64,000 nt of DNA, from NCBI GenBank assembly GCA_016124615.1, contig WGNF01000004.1, positions 186,001 through 250,000 of the forward strand, written 5' to 3'. Below are positions 26,202-35,325 of the stretch, in pieces; position 1 is the first letter of the stretch, and each line of letters begins with the position of its first letter. The position numbers and the translations under genes were made by a program. A model generated the notes under the pieces. The model was given only the letters and a program-made list of their open reading frames with translations. It searched no databases and was not told the origin of the DNA. The stretch is from Paracoccaceae bacterium. Lineage in GTDB: Bacteria > Pseudomonadota > Alphaproteobacteria > Rhodobacterales > Rhodobacteraceae.

Positions 26202-28166
26202 ATGACCGACGCGAAAGAAAAACCCTGGCTGTTCCGCACCTATGCGGGCCATTCGACGGCTACCGCCTCGAACGCGCTTTACCGCGACAACCTTGCCAAG
26301 GGGCAAACCGGGCTTTCGGTGGCCTTCGACCTGCCGACCCAGACCGGCTATGACAGCGATCACGTGCTGGCGCGGGGCGAGGTTGGCAAGGTCGGCGTGC
26401 CGATCGGCCATCTGGGCGACATGCGGGCCCTGTTTCAGGGCATTCCGCTGGACCGGATGAACACCTCGATGACGATCAACGCCACCGCGCCGTGGCTCTT
26501 GGCGCTTTATATCGCGGTGGCCGAGGAACAGGGCGCCGACGTTGCCGCGCTGCAGGGCACCGTGCAGAACGACATCATCAAGGAGTACCTGTCGCGCGGC
26601 ACCTACATCTGTCCGCCGAAACCCTCGCTGCGGCTGATTACCGACGTTGCGGCCTATACCGCGCAGGCACTGCCGAAGTGGAACCCGATGAACGTCTGCA
26701 GCTATCACCTGCAGGAGGCCGGAGCCACGCCGGAGCAGGAACTGGCCTTCGCGCTGGCGACCGCCACCGCCGTGCTGGACGACCTGCGGGGCAAGGTGCC
26801 GCCGGAAGAGTTCCCCGCGATGGTCGGCCGCATCAGTTTTTTCGTGAACGCCGGCATCCGCTTCGTCACCGAGATGTGCAAGATGCGCGCCTTTGTCGAG
26901 CTGTGGGATGAACTGTGCGAAACCCGCTACGGCATCGCCGATCCGAAGTTCCGCCGCTTTCGCTATGGCGTGCAGGTGAACAGCCTTGGCCTGACCGAGC
27001 AGCAGCCGGAAAACAACGTCTACCGCATCCTGATCGAAATGCTGGCGGTCACGCTGTCAAAGAACGCCCGCGCCCGCGCGGTGCAATTGCCGGCGTGGAA
27101 CGAGGCGCTTGGCCTGCCCCGCCCGTGGGATCAGCAATGGTCGCTGCGGATGCAGCAGATCCTGGCCTATGAAAGCGACCTGCTGGAATACGACGACCTC
27201 TTTGACGGCAACCCGGCGGTGGACCGCAAGGTGACGGCGCTGAAAGAGGGCGCGCGGGCGGAACTGGCGCAGATCGACGCAATGGGCGGCGCGGTGGCGG
27301 CGATCGAATACATGAAGGGTCGCCTTGTCGAATCGAACGCCGCCCGCATCGCGCGGGTCGAGTCGGGCGAAACCATCGTGGTCGGCGTCAACCGCTGGAC
27401 CGAGGCCGCCGAAAGCCCGCTGACCGCCGGGGACGGGTCGATCATGGTGGTCGATGCGGCGGCCGAGGCCGACCAGATCGCCCGCCTGACCGAATGGCGC
27501 GCCAGCCGCGACACGGCGGCCGTCACGGCCGCACTGGCGGCGTTGCGGCAGGCGGCCCTGTCGGGCGCCAACATCATGCCGCCCTCGATCGCCGCGGCGA
27601 AAGCCGGGGCCACGACCGGCGAATGGGCCGCCGAGATGCGCAACGCCTTTGGCGAATACCGCGCGCCGACCGGCGTTTCCCGGGCGCCGTCAAACCGCAC
27701 CGAGGGGCTGGAGCCGATCCGCGAGGCGGTTGATGCCGTCTCGGCAAAGCTTGGCCGCCGCCTGACCTTCCTGATGGGCAAACCCGGCCTCGACGGCCAT
27801 TCCAACGGCGCCGAACAGATCGCCGCGCGCGCCCGCGACTGCGGGATGCAGATCCACTACGACGGCATCCGCCTGACCCCGGCCGAGATTGTCGCCGCCG
27901 CAGTCGAGACCAACGCCCATGTTGTCGGCCTGTCGATCCTGTCGGGCAGCCACCTGCCGCTGATCGCCGAGGTGATGGAGCGGATGCAGGCGGCGGGGCT
28001 AGCCGATGTTCCCGTCGTCGTCGGCGGCATCATCCCCGAAGATGACGCCCGCACGCTGCGGGCGCTGGGTGCGGCGGCGGTCTATACCCCCAAGGATTTC
28101 GAGCTGAACCGCATCATGATGGACATCGTGACGCTGGTCGATCGCCTGCCCGTCGCGGCCGAGTGA
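26202..28166 (+). CDS. ecm: Ethylmalonyl-CoA mutase, B12-dependent
   Basis: Adenosylcobalamin enzyme converting (2R)-ethylmalonyl-CoA to (2S)-methylsuccinyl-CoA (654 aa, as in R. sphaeroides). The N-terminus PWLFRTYAGHSTATASNALYR and the substrate-barrel segments (LSVAFDLPTQTGYDSDH, MNTSMTINATAPWLLALYIA, GTVQNDIIKEYLSRG) match the Ecm clade of mutases rather than methylmalonyl-CoA mutase. The C-terminal B12 domain has the cobalt-ligand motif GLDGHSNG with His533. Start ATG 26202 follows GAGGCAAC. The frame is open upstream but that stretch has no homology. Confidence 0.95.
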   Translation: MTDAKEKPWLFRTYAGHSTATASNALYRDNLAKGQTGLSVAFDLPTQTGYDSDHVLARGEVGKVGVPIGHLGDMRALFQGIPLDRMNTSMTINATAPWLLALYIAVAEEQGADVAALQGTVQNDIIKEYLSRGTYICPPKPSLRLITDVAAYTAQALPKWNPMNVCSYHLQEAGATPEQELAFALATATAVLDDLRGKVPPEEFPAMVGRISFFVNAGIRFVTEMCKMRAFVELWDELCETRYGIADPKFRRFRYGVQVNSLGLTEQQPENNVYRILIEMLAVTLSKNARARAVQLPAWNEALGLPRPWDQQWSLRMQQILAYESDLLEYDDLFDGNPAVDRKVTALKEGARAELAQIDAMGGAVAAIEYMKGRLVESNAARIARVESGETIVVGVNRWTEAAESPLTAGDGSIMVVDAAAEADQIARLTEWRASRDTAAVTAALAALRQAALSGANIMPPSIAAAKAGATTGEWAAEMRNAFGEYRAPTGVSRAPSNRTEGLEPIREAVDAVSAKLGRRLTFLMGKPGLDGHSNGAEQIAARARDCGMQIHYDGIRLTPAEIVAAAVETNAHVVGLSILSGSHLPLIAEVMERMQAAGLADVPVVVGGIIPEDDARTLRALGAAAVYTPKDFELNRIMMDIVTLVDRLPVAAE

Positions 28167-28276
28167 CCGCTCAAACCGATCCCGCCGACCGGCCCGCGAT
28201 TTGCGCCAAATCAAGGCCCCGCCTGCTCGTTGGGTCTATAGGTCGCAGCTGTCATCGCAGCCCACAGGAGAGGGAC

Positions 28277-28633
28277 ATGCTGGATCGGTTGAAGGCCCTG
28301 CTGGAGCACCGCCGCGAACTGCACGAGATCGCGCAGATGGATGCCCGCGATCTTGAGGATGTCGGGTTAAGCCGCGGCCAGTTGCTGCAGATCGTCGCCA
28401 CCCCGGATGAGGTGGCAGAACGGATGGCGCGGATGGCCGCGCGTCACGGGCTGACCGCGGTGGAACTGGAAGAATACCGGCAGGACTATGCGCATCTGCT
28501 GGCCACCTGCGCGCAGTGCCATTCCACCGGCGCCTGTACGCACTTTCTGGCCGACCCCGCCGCATCGGCCGATCAGGCCACCTTCTGCCCCAACCACGAA
28601 GATTATGTCGTGCTGACGGCGCAGCCCGGCTGA
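28277..28633 (+). CDS. DUF6455-like small cysteine-cluster protein
   Basis: A 118-aa cytosolic protein. The N-terminal helix resembles DUF1127-type small proteins (RRELHEIAQMDARDLEDVGLSRGQL). The C-terminal half carries four cysteines, CAQC then C and C in GACTHFL and TFCPNHEDY, a likely zinc or iron site. I recall this pattern as DUF6455 in Rhodobacterales. ATG at 28277 follows AGGAGAGGG. No function is known. Confidence 0.75.
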   Translation: MLDRLKALLEHRRELHEIAQMDARDLEDVGLSRGQLLQIVATPDEVAERMARMAARHGLTAVELEEYRQDYAHLLATCAQCHSTGACTHFLADPAASADQATFCPNHEDYVVLTAQPG

Positions 28634-28741
28634 TCTGGCGCGGGTGCCGCTGCGCTGTCGGAAAGGCGCCGCACGAATCCGGGTGGACCTGTTTGCCGTT
28701 CCGTTTAGTCTCTGGCGCAAACGTCAACGAAAAGGCCAGAA

Positions 28742-29446
28742 ATGACCACCCATATCGGCGCCAAGCCCGGCGAGATTGCCGAAACCGTCCTGCTTCCGGG
28801 CGATCCCTACCGGGCCCGCTGGGCGGCGCAGACCTTTCTCGACCGGCCGCGGCTGGTCAACGAGGTGCGCGGGATGCTGGGCTTCACCGGCACATGGAAG
28901 GGCAACCCGGTCACCATCCACGGCACCGGCATGGGGATGCCGTCGCTGTCGATCTACGTCAACGAACTGATCCGCGAGTATGGCGCCAAGACGCTGATCC
29001 GCATTGGCTCGGCGGGCGGGATGCAGCCGCAGGTGAAGGTGCGCGACGTGGTGCTGGCGATGACGGCCTCGACCCTGTCCACCCCCTCGCGCGGGATCTT
29101 CCGCGAGGTGAACTTTGCCCCCAGCGCGGATTTCGGCCTGCTCGCCAACGCCTACGCCGCGGCGATGGCCCGCGACGTGCCGGTTCATGCCGGTGGCATC
29201 TATTCGTCGGACGTTTTTTATGACGAACGCCCCGACCTGAACGAACAGATGCAGCGCCACGGCATCCTCTGCGTCGAGATGGAAACGGCCGAGCTTTACA
29301 CCCTTGCGGCCCGCCACCATGCCCGCGCGCTGTCGATCCTGACGATTTCCGACCATCTGCTGACGCAGGAATCGCTGCCCTCGGACGAGCGCGAGCGCAG
29401 CTTTGGCGACATGGTGGAAATCGCGCTGACCGCCGCCTTCGCCTGA
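28742..29446 (+). CDS. deoD: Purine nucleoside phosphorylase DeoD, hexameric type
   Basis: Phosphorolyses purine (deoxy)nucleosides, including adenosine (234 aa). It begins [24 protein letters not shown], with [38 protein letters not shown], a [14 protein letters not shown] signature and TISDHLL. The fold and motifs differ from the trimeric PNP at 17694, so the strain has both specificities. Preceded by an AAAGGCCAGAA site. No other nucleoside gene is next to it. Confidence 0.95.
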   Translation: MTTHIGAKPGEIAETVLLPGDPYRARWAAQTFLDRPRLVNEVRGMLGFTGTWKGNPVTIHGTGMGMPSLSIYVNELIREYGAKTLIRIGSAGGMQPQVKVRDVVLAMTASTLSTPSRGIFREVNFAPSADFGLLANAYAAAMARDVPVHAGGIYSSDVFYDERPDLNEQMQRHGILCVEMETAELYTLAARHHARALSILTISDHLLTQESLPSDERERSFGDMVEIALTAAFA

Positions 29447-29509
29447 CCGGCCCTTGACCTTCGCGGCTGCAGCGGGTTCCCTGCCGCCGCGACAGGAATG
29501 GAGGGTGCG

Positions 29510-30493
29510 ATGCAAAAACGGCAACTGGGCGCGGATGGCCCGATGGTTTCGGCGATCGGTCTGGGCTGCATGAGCTTCGCGGGTTTCTTTGGTGAAACGG
29601 ACGAGGCGACCTCGCTGCGCTGCCTCGACGCGGCGCTGGATCACGGCATCGACTTTCTCGACACCGCCAACATCTATGGCATGGGCCGGTCGGAACGTGT
29701 GGTCGGCACCTGGCTTGCAAGCCGCAAGCCGAAGGTGGTCATTGCCACCAAGGCGAGCATCGTCACCCAGCCGGAACGCCGTTTCGACAACTCCGAACCC
29801 TATCTGCGGGCCGAGTTGGAGGCGTCGATGAAGCGGCTGGGGGTCGATTTCGTCGACCTGTTCTACATCCACCGCCGCGAACAGGCCCGCCCGGTGGAAG
29901 AGGTGGTACAGACGCTGCAAAAGCTGATCACCGAGGGCAAGATCGGCGGTTATGGCCTTTCCGAAATCTCGCCCGGCACGCTGCGCCGCGCCCATGCCGT
30001 GCATCCCTGCCGGGCGGTGCAGAACGAATACTCGCTGTGGTCCCGCATGCCGGAACTGGGCCTGATCCAGACCTGTGCCGAGCTTGGCGTGGCCTTTGTG
30101 CCGTTCTCGCCGCTGGGGCGTGGGGTGTTCGGCGAGGTCTATCCCGACCCCGCGACGATGGACGCGGCGGATTTTCGCACCCGCCTGCCGCGCTTCAGCG
30201 AACCGAACTACAGCTTCAACCGCGCCACCATCGACGGGTTCAAGACCTTCGCCCATGCGCGCGGCTGGACGGTTGCCGGTGCCGCGCTGGCCTGGGTGCT
30301 TGATCAGGGCGCGCATCTGATCCCGATCCCCGGCACCCGCACCGCCGAACATCTGGCCGAATGGGCCGGGGCCGACGCGATCACGCTGACCGACGCCGAC
30401 CGCGCCGAAATCGCGCGCCTGCTGCCGGTGGGGTTTGCCCACGGCGACCGCTACAACGACAGCCAGATCATCGGGGTCGAGCGTTACTGCTGA
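29510..30493 (+). CDS. Aldo/keto reductase
   Basis: NADPH-dependent TIM-barrel reductase (327 aa) of the AKR superfamily, similar to the AKR13/YakC-type group (MQKRQLGADGPMVSAIGLGCMSFAG). The catalytic tetrad reads Asp51, Tyr56, Lys81 and His121. GTRTAEHLAEWAGA near the C-terminus is the usual cofactor-binding region. Start at 29510 uses GGAGG 6 nt upstream; an ATG four codons earlier lacks one. Physiological substrate unknown. It converges on the MORN-repeat gene. Confidence 0.92.
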   Translation: MQKRQLGADGPMVSAIGLGCMSFAGFFGETDEATSLRCLDAALDHGIDFLDTANIYGMGRSERVVGTWLASRKPKVVIATKASIVTQPERRFDNSEPYLRAELEASMKRLGVDFVDLFYIHRREQARPVEEVVQTLQKLITEGKIGGYGLSEISPGTLRRAHAVHPCRAVQNEYSLWSRMPELGLIQTCAELGVAFVPFSPLGRGVFGEVYPDPATMDAADFRTRLPRFSEPNYSFNRATIDGFKTFAHARGWTVAGAALAWVLDQGAHLIPIPGTRTAEHLAEWAGADAITLTDADRAEIARLLPVGFAHGDRYNDSQIIGVERYC

Positions 30494-30498
30494 CCCTG

Positions 30499-30534
30499 CC
30501 GGAACGTTGAGGGGGCCCCCGCCTCAGTTCCCGG
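30499..30534. terminator. Inverted repeat between convergent genes
   Basis: GGAAC and TGAGG (30501-30512) pair with CCTCA and GTTCC (30522-30531) around a GC-rich loop, with a 2-nt bulge. It spans the 30-bp gap and the stop of the MORN gene. Bidirectional termination is plausible but no T-run is present. Confidence 0.4.
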
Positions 30535-31972
30535 CGGCCGGGGCGGCGGCGCCATCCGCCGGGGGCGCACCCAGGGTGCCGTTGTCCCAGGTGCCGCTTT
30601 GCTGCAACCCGCTGGCATAGCGCATCGTGCCCTCGCCCTGACGGTGGCCCTTGGCGAACGTGCCTTCGTAGACGTCGCCATTGGCATAGGTCGCGGTGCC
30701 CTTGCCGTCGATCTCGCCCGCCTTCCAGTCGCCGGAGTATTTGAAGCCGTCGGGCATGGTGATGTCGCCCTGGCCCTGACGCTCGCCCGCGACGAACTGG
30801 CCCTTGTAGACGGTGCCATCGGGATAGGTCGCGGTGCCTTGCCCGTCGCGCTGGCCGTCTTTCCAGTCGCCTTCATACTTGTAGCCGTCGGGATAGGTCA
30901 TCGTGCCCTTCCCGTCATTCTTGGCGGCCTTGAAGCCGCCGGTGTAGGTGATGCCATTGGCGTAATGCGCGGTGCCCTGCCCGTCGATCACGCCCGCCTT
31001 CCAGTCGCCCTCATAGGTCGAGCCGTCGGGATAGGTGATCTTGCCGGTGCCGTCGGCGAGGTCGTCATGGAAGCTGCCGACGTAGACCGAGCCATCGGGG
31101 TAAGTCACCTGCCCCTGCCCCTCGATCCGGCCGCCCTTCCAGTCGCCGGTGTAGATGTAGCCGTCGTGGCCCTTGAAGGTGCCCTTGCCCTCGCGCTTGT
31201 CGGCGGCAAAGTCGCCTTCGTAGACGTCGCCGTTCTTGTAGGTGACCTTGCCGTGGCCCTGCCGCTGGCCATCCACAAGGGTGCCCTCGAACACGTCGCC
31301 GTTCGGCTGGGTCAGGGTGCCGGTGCCGTTGATCTGGCCGCCCTTCCACTGGCCGACATAGGTCAGCCCGTCCGTCATCGTCAGCGTGCCGGTGCCTTCG
31401 CGGTCACCGTTGACCAGATCGCCCTCGTAGATGGTGCCGTTGGGATAGGTGATTTTGCCCTTTCCGGTCTTCACCCCGTTGGCCCAGTCGCCGTCGTAGA
31501 CATAACCGTCAGAGCTTTCCATCTTGCCGCGGCCGTTCTGCACCGCGTTCAGGAAGCCGCCGGTGTAGGTCATGCCGTTGGCATAGTGTTCGGTGCCCTG
31601 CCCGGTCATCTGCCCGGCCGCCCAGTCGCCCTCGTAGGTGGAGCCGTCGGCAAAGGTGATCTTGCCCTTGCCGTCGGGTTTACCCGCCTTGAAGCTGCCG
31701 GTATAGACCGCACCCTTGGGGAAATGCGCGGTGCCCTGGCCAGAGATTTCGCCCGCCACCCAGTCGCCTTCGTAGGTGTAGCCGTTCGGCAGCTTGTAGC
31801 TGCCCTTGCCGTCCTGCTTGCCGTCCTTGAAGGTGCCGGTGTAGACGCCGCCATCGTCATACTGCTTGGTGATCACCTGATCGGCGCTTTGCGCCATCGC
31901 CGCCGAGGCGACGACAAGCAAGACCCCGGCCATGCGCGTGCTGCGCGCTCTTACGCCTGAAAATCTCGCCAC
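30524..31972 (-). CDS. Secreted MORN-repeat protein, about 18 repeats
   Basis: Protein of about 482 aa made almost wholly of 23-residue MORN repeats of the form (D/N)GxxYxGxxxxGxxxGxGxxxxx. I count 18 complete units and a partial 19th, ending in an Ala/Pro-rich tail. A signal peptide (MAGVLLVVASAAMA) precedes the repeats, so it is probably periplasmic or surface-exposed. Start is uncertain: GTG 31972 with a GGGGG site was chosen over ATG 31933 and an open frame reaching 32068. MORN repeats form extended beta-sheets that bind lipids or proteins; the function here is unknown. Confidence 0.85.
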   Translation of the reverse strand: MARFSGVRARSTRMAGVLLVVASAAMAQSADQVITKQYDDGGVYTGTFKDGKQDGKGSYKLPNGYTYEGDWVAGEISGQGTAHFPKGAVYTGSFKAGKPDGKGKITFADGSTYEGDWAAGQMTGQGTEHYANGMTYTGGFLNAVQNGRGKMESSDGYVYDGDWANGVKTGKGKITYPNGTIYEGDLVNGDREGTGTLTMTDGLTYVGQWKGGQINGTGTLTQPNGDVFEGTLVDGQRQGHGKVTYKNGDVYEGDFAADKREGKGTFKGHDGYIYTGDWKGGRIEGQGQVTYPDGSVYVGSFHDDLADGTGKITYPDGSTYEGDWKAGVIDGQGTAHYANGITYTGGFKAAKNDGKGTMTYPDGYKYEGDWKDGQRDGQGTATYPDGTVYKGQFVAGERQGQGDITMPDGFKYSGDWKAGEIDGKGTATYANGDVYEGTFAKGHRQGEGTMRYASGLQQSGTWDNGTLGAPPADGAAAPAAGN

Positions 31973-32124
31973 CGCGAAGCCCCCTGTCGTTTGTTCCTGC
32001 TCCGCCCCGAGGGGCGCGCGGCAGAAGGTAAAGGACGCCCTCGGGGCTGACAAGCGTTTCGCCATCAATCGGCTTTCCCTTGCCGCCTAACCTGCTAGAA
32101 CCGCTGCGGACCGAGGGGCCGCGC

Positions 32125-33783
32125 ATGACCGACCGTTTCCGCCTGACGATGGCGCAATTGAACCCGACCGTTGGCGCGATCGACGCCAACGCCGAAAAGG
32201 CGCGCGCCGCCTGGGACGAGGCACGCACGGCCGGCGCGGATTTCGTGGCGCTGCCCGAAATGTTCGTGACCGGCTACCAGCCTCAGGATCTGGTGATGAA
32301 ACCCGCCTTCGTCGCCCATGCGATGGCGGCGGTCGACGGGCTGGCGCACGCTTGCGCCGAAGGGCCCGCGCTTGGCATCGGCGCCCCGTTCAGCGAAGGC
32401 GGCCGCCTTTACAACGCCTATTACATCCTGCAAGGCGGCCAGCGGCTGGCGGTGATCCTGAAGCACCACCGCCCGAACGAAAGCGTCTTCGACGAGGTGC
32501 GGCTTTACGATCAGGGCCCGGTCAGCGGCCCGTTCCGCATCGGCCCGCTGCGCATCGGCACCCCGATCTGCGAAGATGCCTGGCATCCCGACGTCTGCGA
32601 GACGCTGGCCGAAACCGGGGCCGAGGTGATCTTTGTCCCGAACGGTTCACCCTACTACCGCGACCGTTTCGACGTGCGGATGATGGTAATGGTGGAACGG
32701 GTGGTCGAGACCGGGCTGCCGCTGATCTACCTGAACATGGTCGGCGGGCAAGACGATCAGGTGTTCGACGGCGGATCCTTCGTGCTGAACCCCGGCGGGC
32801 AACTGGCGGCGCTGGCCCCGGTGTTCACGGAAGGGCTGATCCACGTCGATCTGGCGCGCGGCGCGGATGGCTGGCGGGCCGAACCGGGCGAGCGCGTGAC
32901 GCATCCGGATGGGTGGGAACAGGATTACCACGCGATGGTGCTGTCGCTGGCCGACTACCTGCGGAAGAGCGGATTCTCCAAGGTCGTCCTCGGCCTCTCG
33001 GGCGGCGTCGACTCGGCGCTGGTGGCAACCCTTGCCGCCGATGCGATCGGGCCGCAGAACGTCCATTGCGTGATGCTGCCCTCGGCCTATACCTCGCCCC
33101 ATTCGCTGGAGGATGCGGCGGCGGTGGCCACGCGGCTGGGCTGCAAGCTTGACACAGTGCCGATCAGCGGCCCGCAAAGTGCCGTCACCGAGGCGCTGGC
33201 GCCATTGTTCGCGGGCACCCAACCGGGGATCACCGAAGAGAACGTGCAAAGCCGGTTGCGCGGCCTCTTGCTGATGGCGATCTCGAACAAGTTCGGCGCG
33301 ATGCTGCTGACCACCGGCAACAAGTCGGAAATGGCGGTTGGCTACTGCACGATCTACGGCGACATGAACGGCGGCTACAACCCGATCAAGGATCTCTACA
33401 AGACCCGCGTGTTCGAAACCTGCCGCTGGCGCAACGCCAACCACCGGCCGTGGATGCAGGGTCCGGCGGGCGAGGTGATTCCGCCCCGCGTCATCGACAA
33501 GCCGCCCAGCGCCGAACTGCGCGCCGACCAGAAGGACGAGGACAGCCTGCCGCCCTACCCGGTGCTGGACGCGATTCTGGAGGGGCTGGTGGAGCGCGAG
33601 GCATCGGTGGCCGAACTGGTCGCTGAGGGCCATGACCACGCCACCGTGAAGAAGGTGGAGCATCTGCTCTACCTCTCGGAATACAAACGCTTTCAGTCGG
33701 CGCCGGGCACCCGGCTTACACCGCGCGCGTTCTGGCTCGACCGGCGCTATCCGATCGTCAACCGCTGGCGCGACCCATCCTGA
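32125..33783 (+). CDS. nadE: NAD+ synthase, glutamine-hydrolysing
   Basis: Final step of NAD synthesis, amidating nicotinate adenine dinucleotide with glutamine-derived ammonia (552 aa). The N-terminal nitrilase-fold glutaminase has the triad Glu45, Lys113 and Cys149 (in TPICEDAW). The C-terminal synthetase has the P-loop SGGVDSA (about 292-298) and MLTTGNKSEMAVGYCT. ATG 32125 follows CCGAGGGG. It diverges from the MORN gene across a 152-bp gap. Confidence 0.96.
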   Translation: MTDRFRLTMAQLNPTVGAIDANAEKARAAWDEARTAGADFVALPEMFVTGYQPQDLVMKPAFVAHAMAAVDGLAHACAEGPALGIGAPFSEGGRLYNAYYILQGGQRLAVILKHHRPNESVFDEVRLYDQGPVSGPFRIGPLRIGTPICEDAWHPDVCETLAETGAEVIFVPNGSPYYRDRFDVRMMVMVERVVETGLPLIYLNMVGGQDDQVFDGGSFVLNPGGQLAALAPVFTEGLIHVDLARGADGWRAEPGERVTHPDGWEQDYHAMVLSLADYLRKSGFSKVVLGLSGGVDSALVATLAADAIGPQNVHCVMLPSAYTSPHSLEDAAAVATRLGCKLDTVPISGPQSAVTEALAPLFAGTQPGITEENVQSRLRGLLLMAISNKFGAMLLTTGNKSEMAVGYCTIYGDMNGGYNPIKDLYKTRVFETCRWRNANHRPWMQGPAGEVIPPRVIDKPPSAELRADQKDEDSLPPYPVLDAILEGLVEREASVAELVAEGHDHATVKKVEHLLYLSEYKRFQSAPGTRLTPRAFWLDRRYPIVNRWRDPS

Positions 33784-33789
33784 ACCCGG

Positions 33790-34752
33790 TCAGTGGGGCG
33801 GCCGGGGCGGCGACGGCGCCGCGGCCACGCGCGGTGCGGCGCCCGTTACCGTGGCGATGGCCGACAGAAACGGCCCTTCGACCGTGATCACCCGGATGAA
33901 GCTGCCCATCGTCAGGCTGAACGGCATCCCGTCGCGGCTGACGTTGCCGGTCGTGCTGACGATGCCCGCAAGGTGCAAGGTGCCATCCGTCCGCACCAGC
34001 ATCGGCCCGCCCGAGCCGCCCGCATCCATCGCGCCGGACAGGTAGATCGGGCGCGGCGTGGCGGGCTGCGGGCTGGCCGCAACCTCCACCTCGGCCAGTT
34101 GCGCGATCGGGTCGCGGTTGCCGAGCGTCGATTGCAGATCAACCTGAAACGCCGAAATCAGCAGCACCGTGCTGCCCGGATCGGTTTCTGGCACGCCGAC
34201 CGGAAACGGCACCGCATCCGGGTTGCGCAGCGGCGCGGCCAGACGCACCACCGCGTAATCGTTCGGGTCCGACATGTCGGTGCGCCCGCCCGCCCCCAGC
34301 ACCTCGCTGCCATCCAGGCGCAATTGCACGGTTTCCGGCGGCAGGCTCTGGCTGCGGAACACGCAGCGGGTGCCGCGCGGCAGTTCCATATCGCCCCGCT
34401 TGGGGTCGCGCAGCACATGTGCGGCGGTGACCAGTGTCTGCCTGTCCCCGGCCAGCACGGCCGAGGCCAGCGCCTTCATGCCATCAAGGTCGCAGAGCAC
34501 CAGCCCGGTGGTAGCGCGGATGCGCGCCGCCTCAGCCGCGCTGAGGCCAAGCGCAGCCTGCTGGCGCGGCAGCGTATCGCGGCGGTCGTCCGGCATGCCA
34601 TCGGCGCGGCGGCCGACGATGTTGACGCGGATCAGCCGGGCGGCCCAGGCCGTCGCTACTGCCGGTGGCGGCGAGCGGAACACAACCGCCCCGATGCCGG
34701 TGGCGGGAGCCGCCGTCGCGAGGCCAATCAGCAGGGCAAGCCGTGCGCGCAT
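33790..34752 (-). CDS. Trypsin-like serine protease, exported
   Basis: Chymotrypsin-fold protease (320 aa) with an N-terminal signal/anchor (RLALLIGLATAAPATGIGAV). The triad reads His112 (LVTAAHVL), Asp165 (DPNDYAVVRL) and Ser247 (DAGGSGGPML; the usual GDSGGP is GGSGGP here). The tail is Pro/Ala-rich. No PDZ domain, so not a DegP/HtrA. Converges on nadE with a 6-nt gap. Confidence 0.85.
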   Translation of the reverse strand: MRARLALLIGLATAAPATGIGAVVFRSPPPAVATAWAARLIRVNIVGRRADGMPDDRRDTLPRQQAALGLSAAEAARIRATTGLVLCDLDGMKALASAVLAGDRQTLVTAAHVLRDPKRGDMELPRGTRCVFRSQSLPPETVQLRLDGSEVLGAGGRTDMSDPNDYAVVRLAAPLRNPDAVPFPVGVPETDPGSTVLLISAFQVDLQSTLGNRDPIAQLAEVEVAASPQPATPRPIYLSGAMDAGGSGGPMLVRTDGTLHLAGIVSTTGNVSRDGMPFSLTMGSFIRVITVEGPFLSAIATVTGAAPRVAAAPSPPRPPH

Positions 34753-34829
34753 GTCCGAACCCCGAAACCGGTCCGATCAAGGGGAGTATAGCACGATCCG
34801 CGCCACTTTCCGCCCTTCGCGCGCGGGCG

Positions 34830-35249
34830 CTATTCCCACCAGCGGTCGATGCTGGCGATGTCATCGTCCGACCAGCCGAAGTGGTGCGCGACCTCGTGCA
34901 CCACCACATTGGCCACCAGATCGCCCAGGCCGACATCGCCCCGGCTGACCCATTCGTCGAGAATCGCGCGGCGGAACAGCCAGACCGTATCGGGCTGGGT
35001 CGGCTGATCCATCACCGAACGCTCGGTCAGCGGGATACCGTCGTAAAGCCCGGTCAGCTCGAACGCATCCTCGATATTCATCGCATCCAGAATCTCGTCG
35101 GGCGCGAAATCGACGATACGCAGCACCAGCGCCGCCGCGGCGGCACGGAACTGCGGCGGCAGCGCGGCCAAAGCCGCGCGCGCGAGGGTTTCGATCACCT
35201 CGTCGTCAGGGGCGGGCACCTCGGCCCAGCCGGTCGGGTCTTCGGTCAT
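34830..35249 (-). CDS. Minimal zincin-type metallopeptidase
   Basis: A 139-aa protein of the zincin-1/DUF1025 family. The metal site is HEVAHHFG with His118, Glu119 and His122. A conserved ELTGLYDGIPLTERSV segment precedes it. Members are small cytosolic proteins with the zincin motif but no proven substrate. Divergent from gltX. Confidence 0.9.
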   Translation of the reverse strand: MTEDPTGWAEVPAPDDEVIETLARAALAALPPQFRAAAAALVLRIVDFAPDEILDAMNIEDAFELTGLYDGIPLTERSVMDQPTQPDTVWLFRRAILDEWVSRGDVGLGDLVANVVVHEVAHHFGWSDDDIASIDRWWE

Positions 35250-35325
35250 CGCATAGCTCCCTTTCCCCCATCATATGGACAAAACGGACCTGTTGTGAAA
35301 GAGCGGGGCCAACAGGAGTTTGGCC

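Noticed and set aside
30560..31870. MORN coding region as a microsatellite/CRISPR-like DNA repeat
   Set aside because: The 69-bp periodicity is explained by 23-residue protein repeats with diverged codons and no constant spacer structure.
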